Translations under genes and position numbers: made by a program | Notes under the pieces: generated by a model | The model's database searches: none | Seen by the model: only the letters and a program-made list of their open reading frames with translations | Told to the model about the DNA's origin: nothing | In this document: in pieces, positions 1 through 5,456 of the stretch | Layout of the letters: every line of letters begins with the position of its first letter | Position numbering within the stretch: the first letter of the stretch is position 1 | Assembly (NCBI GenBank): GCA_900545445.1 | Contig: UQZH01000049.1 | Location: 1 to 14,445, forward strand | DNA length: 14,445 nucleotides | Source of the DNA: an uncultured Collinsella sp. | GTDB taxonomy: Bacteria > Actinomycetota > Coriobacteriia > Coriobacteriales > Coriobacteriaceae | Direction of reading: 5' to 3'

Positions 1-55
1 GGCTCTATTTGGTGCCAGAGCCGTTTTCGTAAGCCTGTCGGGTAACGGGAATCGA
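1..55. repeat. 55-bp direct repeat, copy 1
   Basis: Positions 1-55 are identical to 203-257, a spacing of 202 bp. The unit begins inside a terminator-like stem (the GGCTCT...AGAGCC arms) and ends in CGGGTAACGGGAATCGA, which resembles the T-arm region of a tRNA read on the minus strand. The copy is cut by the window edge, so the real repeat may extend further left. No coding potential is seen. Confidence 0.85.
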
Positions 56-176
56 ACCCGGCAGGGTGCGAAGCTGAGAAAAATGCGTGAGCATTTTCCA
101 GCGCAGCACGCAAGGGCCAATGGCCCGCAGCGAAACAAGGGTTTGCGAAGCAAACCCTTGGACTTCCCGTCGCCCG
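39..176. repeat. Palindromic repeat cluster (REP/MITE-like), three hairpins
   Basis: The ends are imperfect inverted repeats: CGGGTAACGGGAA (39-51) against TTCCCGTCGCCCG (164-176), 11 of 13 positions complementary. Inside are three consecutive hairpins. The first spans 66-109 with arms GTGC/GCAC, GCTG/CAGC and AAAATGC/GCATTTT. The second is the near-palindrome GGGCCAATGGCCC (114-126). The third is a perfect 11-bp stem with a GAA loop, CAAGGGTTTGC (136-146) and GCAAACCCTTG (150-160). The architecture resembles an extragenic palindromic element or small non-autonomous mobile element. The family is not identified; a folded non-coding RNA is the alternative. Confidence 0.6.
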
Positions 177-181
177 CTCCA
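164..181 (+). other. Possible tRNA 3'-end remnant (Gly-like, ending in CCA)
   Basis: TTCCCGTCGCCCGCTCCA looks like the 3' strand of a T-stem, a 7-nt acceptor strand, a discriminator base and an encoded CCA, as in many bacterial tRNA-Gly genes whose 5' end is GCGGGC. No tRNA body precedes it; hairpin sequence comes directly before. It is followed by TAAGATAG and a terminator-like stem at 194-229. A duplicated tRNA 3' end is the usual footprint of site-specific integration or of local duplication. The match is short and made by eye. Confidence 0.35.
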
Positions 182-193
182 TAAGATAGTTTT

Positions 194-229
194 AACGGCT
201 TTGGCTCTATTTGGTGCCAGAGCCGTTTT
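194..229 (+). terminator. Intrinsic terminator-like hairpin
   Basis: Arms AACGGCTTTGGC (194-205) and GCCAGAGCCGTT (216-227) pair over 12 bp, including one T-G wobble, around a 10-nt loop. The right arm runs into a TTTT tract (226-229). It lies directly downstream of the tRNA-3'-like sequence at 164-181, where a tRNA terminator would be expected. The partial copy at 1-27 suggests the same terminator occurs just left of the window. Confidence 0.55.
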
Positions 230-257
230 CGTAAGCCTGTCGGGTAACGGGAATCGA
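203..257. repeat. 55-bp direct repeat, copy 2
   Basis: Exact second copy of positions 1-55. Identity stops at 258, where copy 1 continues into the hairpin cluster and this copy continues into unrelated sequence. It shares its first bases with the terminator-like stem at 194-229. Confidence 0.85.
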
Positions 258-269
258 TGCCGCCCCACG

Positions 270-717
270 CCCCTCCTAAGTTGCGGTGAAATACGGACTG
301 TCTTTTGGCTTTTGCGAACCCGCTGAAGGCCTGAGTAGCTAATTTGGGACGGGCTTTTTTTGACTGCTCTAGCGATCGGCTGGCAAATGTGGTCAAAAGC
401 CCGTCCTAAAATGACTGGTCTGGTGTTGAGCCACAAAAACGGCCCATCTACTACGTTTGGCCCGCAGGGGTCGACCATAGCAGCATTTTCGGAAAATCGG
501 CAAGCCGTCTACGAGCGGTTTTGATTTTTCGGATTTCGGTATGGTCGAGGGTAATCGGTTAAACGTAGTAGATGGGCCCATTTCGTGGCGAACGGGGGCA
601 TTCGCGGTCCAAGGCTGACGGTTTCGGATGGCCAACCTGGAAGTTGCGGTGAATTAATTTCTGAAAAGCCCGAATAAGCCTAAATCCAGGAACTATTCCA
701 CCGCAACTTAGGAGGGG
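270..717. mobile_element. 448-bp MITE-like unit with 19-bp terminal inverted repeats
   Basis: The ends are a perfect 19-bp inverted repeat, CCCCTCCTAAGTTGCGGTG (270-288) and its complement (699-717). Internal inverted repeats are nested within. GGACGGGCTTTT (347-358) pairs with 395-406. GGCCCATCTACTACGTTT (441-458) pairs perfectly over 18 bp with 561-578, with flanking GCCAC/GTGGC (430-434, 585-589). TCGACCATA (471-479) pairs with 540-548. A third copy of AAGTTGCGGTGAA lies at 641-653. No open frame inside looks protein-like and no clear target-site duplication is visible. It ends 6 bp beyond the toxin stop codon. It may be a non-autonomous mobile element or a composite of smaller repeats; the family is unknown to me. 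Confidence 0.6.
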
Positions 718-723
718 ATAGGT

Positions 724-1200
724 TTAGCTGCGGGGGCGGTGGCGGAGCTTGTCGATGGTGGAGTCGGTGCTTCGGCTGTGGGCTTCGGCGGCGCGGTCGC
801 GAGCGTCGGCTGCGGTTTGGCGCTTTCGGCGGTAATCGATCATGCCTTGGATGATGGGCTTACCAAAGCTCACGACATCATCGTTGTAGATGGCGGTTCG
901 GGCTGCGAGGAGGCAGTCGGTAAAGTCCATATGGGTCTTGCCAAAAAGTTTGACGGCAAGGGCGACAACGGTGGGCTCGTCGACCATGACGTCATCGAGC
1001 AGCCTTTTCATGGCCGCAGCAATCTCAACGCGGGGAACCTTATAGACGTCGCGCAGCGTGACCACGACGCGCGTGATGATTTCGGGATAGACACGAGCGG
1101 TGCGCGTGGCGATGACCTTGGCGGCGCGCGGTGACAGGACTTCGTCGTCGTCAAGCAGGTAGCGTAGGATGACGGTCTCGTCGATGATGGTGCTACTCAT
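724..1200 (-). CDS. PIN-domain protein, probable toxin of a type II TA pair
   Basis: This 158-residue protein has a PIN-domain (VapC-like ribonuclease) pattern. It starts with a strand ending in an acidic residue (Asp7, within IIDETVILRYLL). An aromatic/proline-rich helix region follows (residues 38-57), then an acidic pair in MDFTD (Asp92, Asp95) and a closing SFGKP strand (111-115). PIN enzymes normally use three or four acidic residues to hold Mg2+/Mn2+ and cut RNA. Here the place of the usual second acid (E in vLaEvv) seems to be Arg44, and the usual TFD aspartate is Gly113, so the active site may be weakened; Glu40 might substitute. The tail from about 123 is Arg/Ala-rich and probably disordered. 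Its ATG overlaps the antitoxin stop by 8 nt, implying translational coupling. Family call is good, activity is uncertain. Confidence 0.75.
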   Translation of the reverse strand: MSSTIIDETVILRYLLDDDEVLSPRAAKVIATRTARVYPEIITRVVVTLRDVYKVPRVEIAAAMKRLLDDVMVDEPTVVALAVKLFGKTHMDFTDCLLAARTAIYNDDVVSFGKPIIQGMIDYRRKRQTAADARDRAAEAHSRSTDSTIDKLRHRPRS

Positions 1201-1516
1201 GGATATCTACTTCCTCGGGACCCAAAATCGAATCGTCGCTTTCTGTGGCAAGGTATTCAATCCAGGCATTGCGCTCCTCGGAGCGGCGATTGGGGTCACC
1301 GTATGCTTTGAGCGATCCATAGGCGGCGGTGCCGTCCTTTGAGCGCACGGCGACCGGCTGAAAGGGGAGCTTGCGCATCAAAATGCTCTGCGCGACAAAT
1401 AGACGGACGGCCTCGGCGAGCGATGTGCCCATGGCGTCGTAGAGATGTTCGGCATGCTGCTTGTCTTCCTCGCGAATGCGCACCTGCAGGATGGCTCGTT
1501 TTTGAGTCGATGACAT
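1193..1516 (-). CDS. RelB/DinJ-family antitoxin
   Basis: This 107-residue protein has an N-terminal ribbon-helix-helix DNA-binding region. The strand is KRAILQVRI (residues 6-14), followed by helices covering EEDKQHAEHLYDAMG and SLAEAVRLFVAQSI (about 16-45), close to the DinJ/RelB pattern. The C-terminal part, with SLKAYGDPNRRSEERNAW (68-85), resembles the toxin-binding tail of RelB-like antitoxins found beside PIN toxins. Such antitoxins bind and neutralise the toxin and repress their own promoter. A longer frame reaches 1582, but the ATG at 1516 is preferred: AAGGGGG lies just upstream, and the predicted promoter -10 (1583-1588) would leave no leader for the longer start. It precedes and overlaps the PIN gene. 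Confidence 0.8.
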   Translation of the reverse strand: MSSTQKRAILQVRIREEDKQHAEHLYDAMGTSLAEAVRLFVAQSILMRKLPFQPVAVRSKDGTAAYGSLKAYGDPNRRSEERNAWIEYLATESDDSILGPEEVDIHE

Positions 1517-1571
1517 CACTGGCCCCCTTAATGAGCGTGCAATATAGTCGGTCAAATGCGGCATGTGCCGA

Positions 1572-1613
1572 TACTTGAGCATCTTATAACGATTACTTTA
1601 TTTCGCTCAAGTA
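1572..1613 (-). promoter_or_regulatory. TA-operon promoter flanked by a 9-bp inverted repeat (candidate operator)
   Basis: On the minus strand a sigma70-type promoter can be read: -35 TTGAGC (complement of 1605-1610), a 16-nt spacer and -10 TATAAG (complement of 1583-1588). The start of transcription would fall about 60 nt before the antitoxin ATG. The arms TACTTGAGC (1572-1580) and GCTCAAGTA (1605-1613) form a perfect 9-bp inverted repeat that encloses both promoter boxes, as expected for an operator bound by a ribbon-helix-helix antitoxin. The binding role is inference. Confidence 0.55.
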
Positions 1614-1739
1614 AATAACCATTAACTTGAATACAAGCGTAGTACATCTAAAATGAGAGCGCGTAAAAATCTCTGAGGCGTACGCATGTAATACACTCAC
1701 CTTTATAGCTTCTAGAGAATAATTCCAACCTGCCAAAAC

Positions 1740-1765
1740 CCCTGCAATACACCCGTATTGCAGGG
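1740..1765. promoter_or_regulatory. Perfect 11-bp inverted repeat upstream of the operon
   Basis: CCCTGCAATAC (1740-1750) and GTATTGCAGGG (1755-1765) pair perfectly around ACCC. No T-tract follows on the plus strand. On the minus strand the stem is followed by GGTTTT, but no minus-strand gene ends here. A regulator-binding site or an mRNA 5' hairpin is more likely than a terminator. The binding protein is unknown. Confidence 0.5.
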
Positions 1766-1868
1766 CCTATGCTCAAGTTTGCCACCTGCAACTGCGTATA
1801 TTTAACCTGTATATCGTTGGAGGAATTCTATCGAAGTGCCTGTTTCGCCGCATGCACTCGATACGCCG

Positions 1869-1919
1869 ATGCCGGACCACGGGCGGTCCGGGGCAACGTC
1901 GACAGGGTCTCTCCGGCAT
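1869..1919 (+). promoter_or_regulatory. Leader with two mutually exclusive hairpins before the first ferredoxin gene
   Basis: CCGGACC (1872-1878) can pair with GGTCCGG (1885-1891) over 7 bp. Alternatively ATGCCGGA (1869-1876) can pair with TCCGGCAT (1912-1919) over 8 bp. The two stems share bases 1872-1876, so both cannot form together. The second ends 8 nt before the AGGAGGG ribosome-binding site (1927-1933). This could be a translational switch or simply a GC-rich coincidence. I do not recognise a known riboswitch class. Confidence 0.3.
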
Positions 1920-1943
1920 GGGATTCAGGAGGGAGTGAACAAC

Positions 1944-2462
1944 ATGGGCAATAAACGAGTCGTAGCCGATTCCTCACGCTGCATTGGGTGCCAAACCTGT
2001 ATGGCGGCGTGCATCGAGGCGCACGACATCCCCGGCAACATCGCCGCGCCGCGCCTGCGCGTGACGCGTACGTACGAGATCTCCGCACCGGTGGCTTGCC
2101 ATCACTGCGAGGATGCCCCGTGTGCGAAGGCCTGTCCTACGGGCGCCTTGTTCTTTGATCCAAAGAACCATCGTATCGGCGTTAACGAGGACAACTGCAT
2201 CGGCTGCAAGAGCTGCGTCATGGCATGCCCCTTTGGCGCCGTGAGCGTGGCGACCACGCAGGTTCCGGTCTTGATGGGCGACGTGCGCGTGGGTTCGCAG
2301 ACCAAGAGCTTCGTGCTCAAGTGCGACCTGTGCGTGGACCGTCCCGGCGGTCCGGCGTGTGCCGAGGCGTGCCCGACCAAGGGCCTCACCCTGGTAGACG
2401 AGGGGCGCCTGGCAGAACTGACTGCCGAGCGTGCCCGCGCCACCATCGAAAACGAGGCGTAA
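1944..2462 (+). CDS. hydN: HydN-like polyferredoxin, probable electron carrier of formate dehydrogenase H
   Basis: This 172-residue, soluble iron-sulfur protein has four cysteine groups for [4Fe-4S] clusters: C13/16/19/23, C52/55/60/64, C85/88/91/95 and C127/130/139/143. The pattern and length match the HydN/HycB/HyfA family (E. coli HydN is about 175 residues), which carries electrons from FdhF toward the hydrogenase. It is placed directly before fdhF, a natural partner. The start at 1944 is chosen for AGGAGGG at 1927-1933 and because the cysteine domain begins there. An in-frame GTG at 1836 with its own strong ribosome-binding site could add 36 residues that do not resemble the family. It differs from the second paralogue (4839-5456) mainly by a shorter loop before the last cluster. 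The symbol is by similarity; HycB-like is an equally fair name. Confidence 0.85.
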   Translation: MGNKRVVADSSRCIGCQTCMAACIEAHDIPGNIAAPRLRVTRTYEISAPVACHHCEDAPCAKACPTGALFFDPKNHRIGVNEDNCIGCKSCVMACPFGAVSVATTQVPVLMGDVRVGSQTKSFVLKCDLCVDRPGGPACAEACPTKGLTLVDEGRLAELTAERARATIENEA

Positions 2463-2537
2463 GCGTTGGGGCGACAAGCCCAATGATTGTCAAATAAGTA
2501 CCGAGCATTCGGTAGCAGAAAAAGGAAGGAGGGTGTC

Positions 2538-4760
2538 ATGGAGAAGCATAAAGTGATCTGCCCGTACTGCGGCGCCGGTTGCCAGTTTAACCTCCTGGTC
2601 CAAAACGGCCAGGTCGTGGGCACCGAACCGCTCAACGGCATCACCAACCAGAGCGAGCTGTGCCTTAAGGGCATGAGCGGCTACGACTTCATCAACGACA
2701 CCAAGATCTTGACTCCTCGCGTACTGCACCCGATGATCCGCCGCACTAAGGGCGCGGATCTTGAGCGCGTAAGCTGGGACGAGGCACTGGATTTCACCGC
2801 ATCTAAGATGCAGGCCATAATTGACGAATATGGTCCTAATGCTGTCATGACCACCGGCTCTTCTCGAGGCGGCGGCAATGAGGCGAACTACGTCATGCAG
2901 AAGTTTACGCGTGCGTGCATCGGCACCCACAGCGTGGACAACTGCGCCCGTACTTGACACGGCCCTACTGTCCTCGGTCTGATGGACACGGTTGGTTCAG
3001 GTTGCATGTCATGCTCCATCCCCGGTATGGAGGATGCGGGCTGCATTTTCCTCTTCGGCTATAACCCTGCCGATTCGCACCCCATCGTCGCAAGGCGTAT
3101 CGTGCGAGCCAAAGAAAAGGGTTGCAAGATCATCGTCGCCGATCCGCGCCATATCGAAACCGCACGTATCGCCGATCTCTACCTTCCGATCAAGAACGGT
3201 TGCAACGTTGCGTTCCTCAACGCCTTTGCCAACTGTCTGGTCAACGATGGCCTCTACGACAAGGAATTCGTCGCCGAGCACACGAACGGCTTTGACGAGT
3301 GGTGGGAGACCATCAAGAACTACACTCCCGAATCTGTACAGGACATCACGGGTGTCGAGCCCGCGTTGATCCACCAAGCTGCCGAGATGTACGCCACGGC
3401 GAAGCCCTCTGCCATCATTGGCTGGGGCATGGGCGTATGCCAGCAGAAGCAGAACCTGAAGACGGTGCACACCATCGCCTCCATCGCCTGCGTTGCCGGC
3501 CAGATCGGCAAACCCAATTCCGGCCTCGCGCCCGTGCGCGGTCAGAATAACGTCCAGGGCTCCTGCGATATGGGCATGCTGCCCAACCTGTACCCTGGCT
3601 ACCAGAAAGTCACCGACCCCGCAGTGCGTGCCAAGTTTGCCAAAGCTTGGGGCGTGCCCGAGGAAAAGCTCCCGCTCGAGGAGGGCTACAAGCTCACTGA
3701 TCTGGGCCACCTGGTCGACGAGGGCAAGGTGCACTGCTTCTACAACTACGGCGAGGACCCGGTGCAGACCGAGCCCGATTCGGCCGGTATGCGCAAGACG
3801 CTCTCCGAGCTGGATCTGTTCATTTGCCAGGACATCTTTATGACGCAGACGACCATGCTCGCCGACGTCATCCTGCCCGCTACCTCTTGGGGCGAGCACG
3901 AGGGTGTCTTTACCGCATCCGACCGTAGCTTCCAGCACTTTGACGCGGCCGTTCCGCCCAAGGGCGAGTGCCGCCACGACTGGGAGATCTTCGCGGACCT
4001 GTCCACGCGCATGGGCTACCCCATGCACTACGACAACACCGAGCAGATCTGGAACGAGTGCATTAGCCTGTGCCCCAACTTTGTGGGCGCGACCTACGAG
4101 AAGATGGCTCCCGAGGGCGGCTACGCCCAGTGGCCGGTCAAGAGCACCGATGTGAACGACCACGGTACGCCCGACATGTTCGCTGGTGGCAAGTTCACCA
4201 CCAAGGACGGCCGCGCCAACCTGATGGCGCACGACTGGGAGGCGCCCTCCGAGCTTCCCGACGATGAGTACCCGCTCATTCTGTGCACCGTCCGCGAGGT
4301 CGGCCACTACAGCTGCCGTTCGATGACCGGCAACTGCAAGACGCTGGCGCTGCTTGCCGATGAGCCCGGTTTTGTCCGCATGAATCCCGCGGACGCCCAG
4401 GCGCGCGGCATCAAGAACGGCGACATCGTCTCGATTCACAGCCGCCGCGGTCAGGTATACAGCCGCGCCGACGTGAGCGACCGTATCAACAAGGGCACGG
4501 TCTATATGACCTACCAGTGGTGGATCGGCAAGTGCAACGAGCTGACCATGCACAAGGTCGACCCGGTCTCGCACACGCCCGAGGACAAGTTCTCCGCCTG
4601 CCAGGTCGACGCTATCGCCGACCAGGTCTGGGCCGAGGGCGAGGTCGAGCGTCAGTACACCGAGCTCAAGCAGGCTCTGGTGGACGCCGCCGCTCCTCAG
4701 GACGTTGAGCCCGGCGCCGCCAAGTTCGACGACGAGGCGCACGTGAACCAAATCGTGTAG
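2538..4760 (+). CDS. fdhF: Formate dehydrogenase H, selenocysteine-containing (in-frame UGA)
   Basis: This 740-residue molybdopterin oxidoreductase oxidises formate to CO2 at a Mo- or W-bis-MGD centre on the cytoplasmic side. C8, C11, C15 and C42 bind the N-terminal [4Fe-4S] cluster, and Lys44 follows in LCLKG. The TGA at 2955-2957 is codon 140, in the context NCART-Sec-HGPT, exactly where E. coli FdhF has Sec140-His141. The frame stays open through it to 4760, and a SECIS hairpin follows. Later family signatures include FGYNPADSHPIVA, NPVRGQ-like APVRGQNNVQG, TSWGEHEGVFTA and REVGHYSCRSMTGNC. E. coli FdhF has 715 residues; the extra length here is mostly at the C-terminus. ATG 2538 is preferred over an upstream TTG at 2487 because of AAGGAGGG at 2526-2533. 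Automatic callers are likely to split or truncate this gene. It needs SelA-D, which are not in the window. Confidence 0.97.
2955..2988 (+). promoter_or_regulatory. Sec codon and bacterial SECIS hairpin in fdhF
   Basis: The UGA (2955-2957) is followed after 11 nt by a stem-loop. TGTCC (2969-2973) pairs with GGACA (2984-2988), and TC (2974-2975) pairs with GA (2981-2982), with one bulged T (2983) and loop GGTCT (2976-2980). A bulged U and a GGUCU apical loop are the features SelB recognises in the E. coli fdhF element. The spacing of 18 nt from UGA to GGUCU equals that in E. coli as I recall it. The hairpin lies within coding sequence. Confidence 0.88.
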
Positions 4761-4781
4761 TCCCGTTCTCGTTGGCTTTTT

Positions 4782-4824
4782 GGGCCGGGCGTCCCGTACG
4801 TTCGGGAGCCCGGCCCGTTATTTT
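4782..4824 (+). terminator. Strong terminator-like hairpin between fdhF and hyfA
   Basis: GGGCCGGGC (4782-4790) pairs with GCCCGGCCC (4808-4816), and the inner TCCCG (4792-4796) pairs with CGGGA (4803-4807). This gives 14 bp with one bulged G and a 6-nt loop. GTTATTTTG follows the stem. Only 14 nt separate the T-rich tail from the hyfA ATG, leaving no room for a normal promoter after it, so it probably lets part of the transcripts through or protects the 3' end of the hydN-fdhF message. Confidence 0.7.
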
Positions 4825-4838
4825 GAAAGGAAGTGGGG

Positions 4839-5456
4839 ATGAACCGCTTCATCGACATCAACCCGGAGAGGTGCATCGGCTGCGGAACATGCCAGTCCGC
4901 CTGTGCCGACGCCCACCGGATGCAGGGTCTTCAGGATACGCCGCGCCTGGCGCTCGTGAAGACCGGCGGTATTTCGGCCGCCCTTGCCTGCCACCATTGC
5001 GAGGGTGCCCCCTGCGCCGAGGTTTGCCCGGTGAATGCCATCGAGCACGATGGCGACCGCATCCACGTCAAGGAGCAGGAGTGCATCGGGTGCAGGCTGT
5101 GCGCCATCGCGTGCCCCTTCGGAGCCATCCATCCCGATGGCACGTCTATCGCCGGTGTCGCAGGCATGTGCGATCCGACGCCTTCGTATCCTAAGTCCCT
5201 GAGCAGCCTTCTTACGTGGGCTCCCGGCCAGTACACCTGCGCTGTCAAGTGCGACCTGTGCGCCTTCGATCCGGACGGCCCGCATTGTGTGGCGGCGTGC
5301 CCCACCAAGGCGCTGACCGTCATGGGCGGCGCGGCCGATCGCGAGCTCGACGAGGCCAAGCGCCTGCGCTCGATCGAAAACGGTCCGGTCGTCGACGTTA
5401 CCGCTGTGGCCCAGGGCTTGTCCGAGAAAGCAGAAGGGAGCGTAAAGAATGGATAG
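4839..5456 (+). CDS. hyfA: Formate hydrogenlyase ferredoxin subunit HyfA/HycB
   Basis: This 205-residue polyferredoxin is the same length as E. coli HyfA. It has four [4Fe-4S] cysteine groups: C12/15/18/22, C51/54/59/63, C82/85/88/92 and C138/141/150/154, plus extra Cys111 and Cys134. Its opening MNRFIDINPERCIGCGTC and the segments LQDTPRLAL, ACHHCE and ACPFGAI closely follow HyfA. It links FdhF to the small hydrogenase subunits. The ATG at 4839 is chosen over an in-frame GTG at 4833, which lies in the ribosome-binding site AAAGGAAG. Its last 8 nt overlap hyfB, so the two are translationally coupled. It is a paralogue of the HydN-like protein at 1944-2462. Confidence 0.9.
   Translation: MNRFIDINPERCIGCGTCQSACADAHRMQGLQDTPRLALVKTGGISAALACHHCEGAPCAEVCPVNAIEHDGDRIHVKEQECIGCRLCAIACPFGAIHPDGTSIAGVAGMCDPTPSYPKSLSSLLTWAPGQYTCAVKCDLCAFDPDGPHCVAACPTKALTVMGGAADRELDEAKRLRSIENGPVVDVTAVAQGLSEKAEGSVKNG

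Larger units (their letters stand above)
1614..1943 (+). promoter_or_regulatory. AT-rich divergent regulatory region and leader of the formate hydrogenlyase operon
   Basis: No gene is seen here. The left part (about 1614-1735) is clearly AT-rich compared with the coding sequence and must hold the promoter for the plus-strand operon. I cannot place a convincing -35/-10 pair: TTGCCA at 1779 and TATATT/TATTTA at 1797-1804 are too close together. There is no obvious sigma54 -24/-12 site. From about 1820 the sequence becomes GC-rich and structured. A strong ribosome-binding-like TGGAGGAA (1818-1825) lies before a GTG at 1836 that is in frame with the first ferredoxin gene. Confidence 0.5.

Noticed and set aside
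5..478. A 157-codon minus-strand open frame across the repeat region
   Set aside because: It runs through the direct repeat, hairpins and terminator, and its translation reflects repeated DNA rather than a protein family.
393..635. An 80-codon minus-strand open frame inside the inverted-repeat unit
   Set aside because: It spans the nested palindromes, lacks a ribosome-binding site and has no protein-like pattern.
1..720. Possible CRISPR array, because of several repeats
   Set aside because: The repeats are too few, unequal in spacing and mostly inverted; no regular repeat-spacer pattern or cas gene is present.
739..1134. A 131-codon plus-strand open frame opposite the PIN gene
   Set aside because: Gly/Val/Asp-rich shadow; the minus-strand frame has PIN features and overlaps the antitoxin gene correctly.
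1769..1954. A 61-codon plus-strand open frame upstream of hydN that overlaps its start
   Set aside because: No ribosome-binding site before its ATG and no family resemblance. A leader peptide cannot be excluded but is not supported.
2955..2957. A nonsense mutation splitting fdhF into a pseudogene
   Set aside because: The TGA sits exactly at the Sec position of the family, in the conserved context, with a SECIS hairpin, and the remaining frame is intact and conserved.
3009..4751. A 580-codon minus-strand open frame opposite fdhF
   Set aside because: The sense strand is an excellent match to formate dehydrogenase H; the antisense frame shows no family features.
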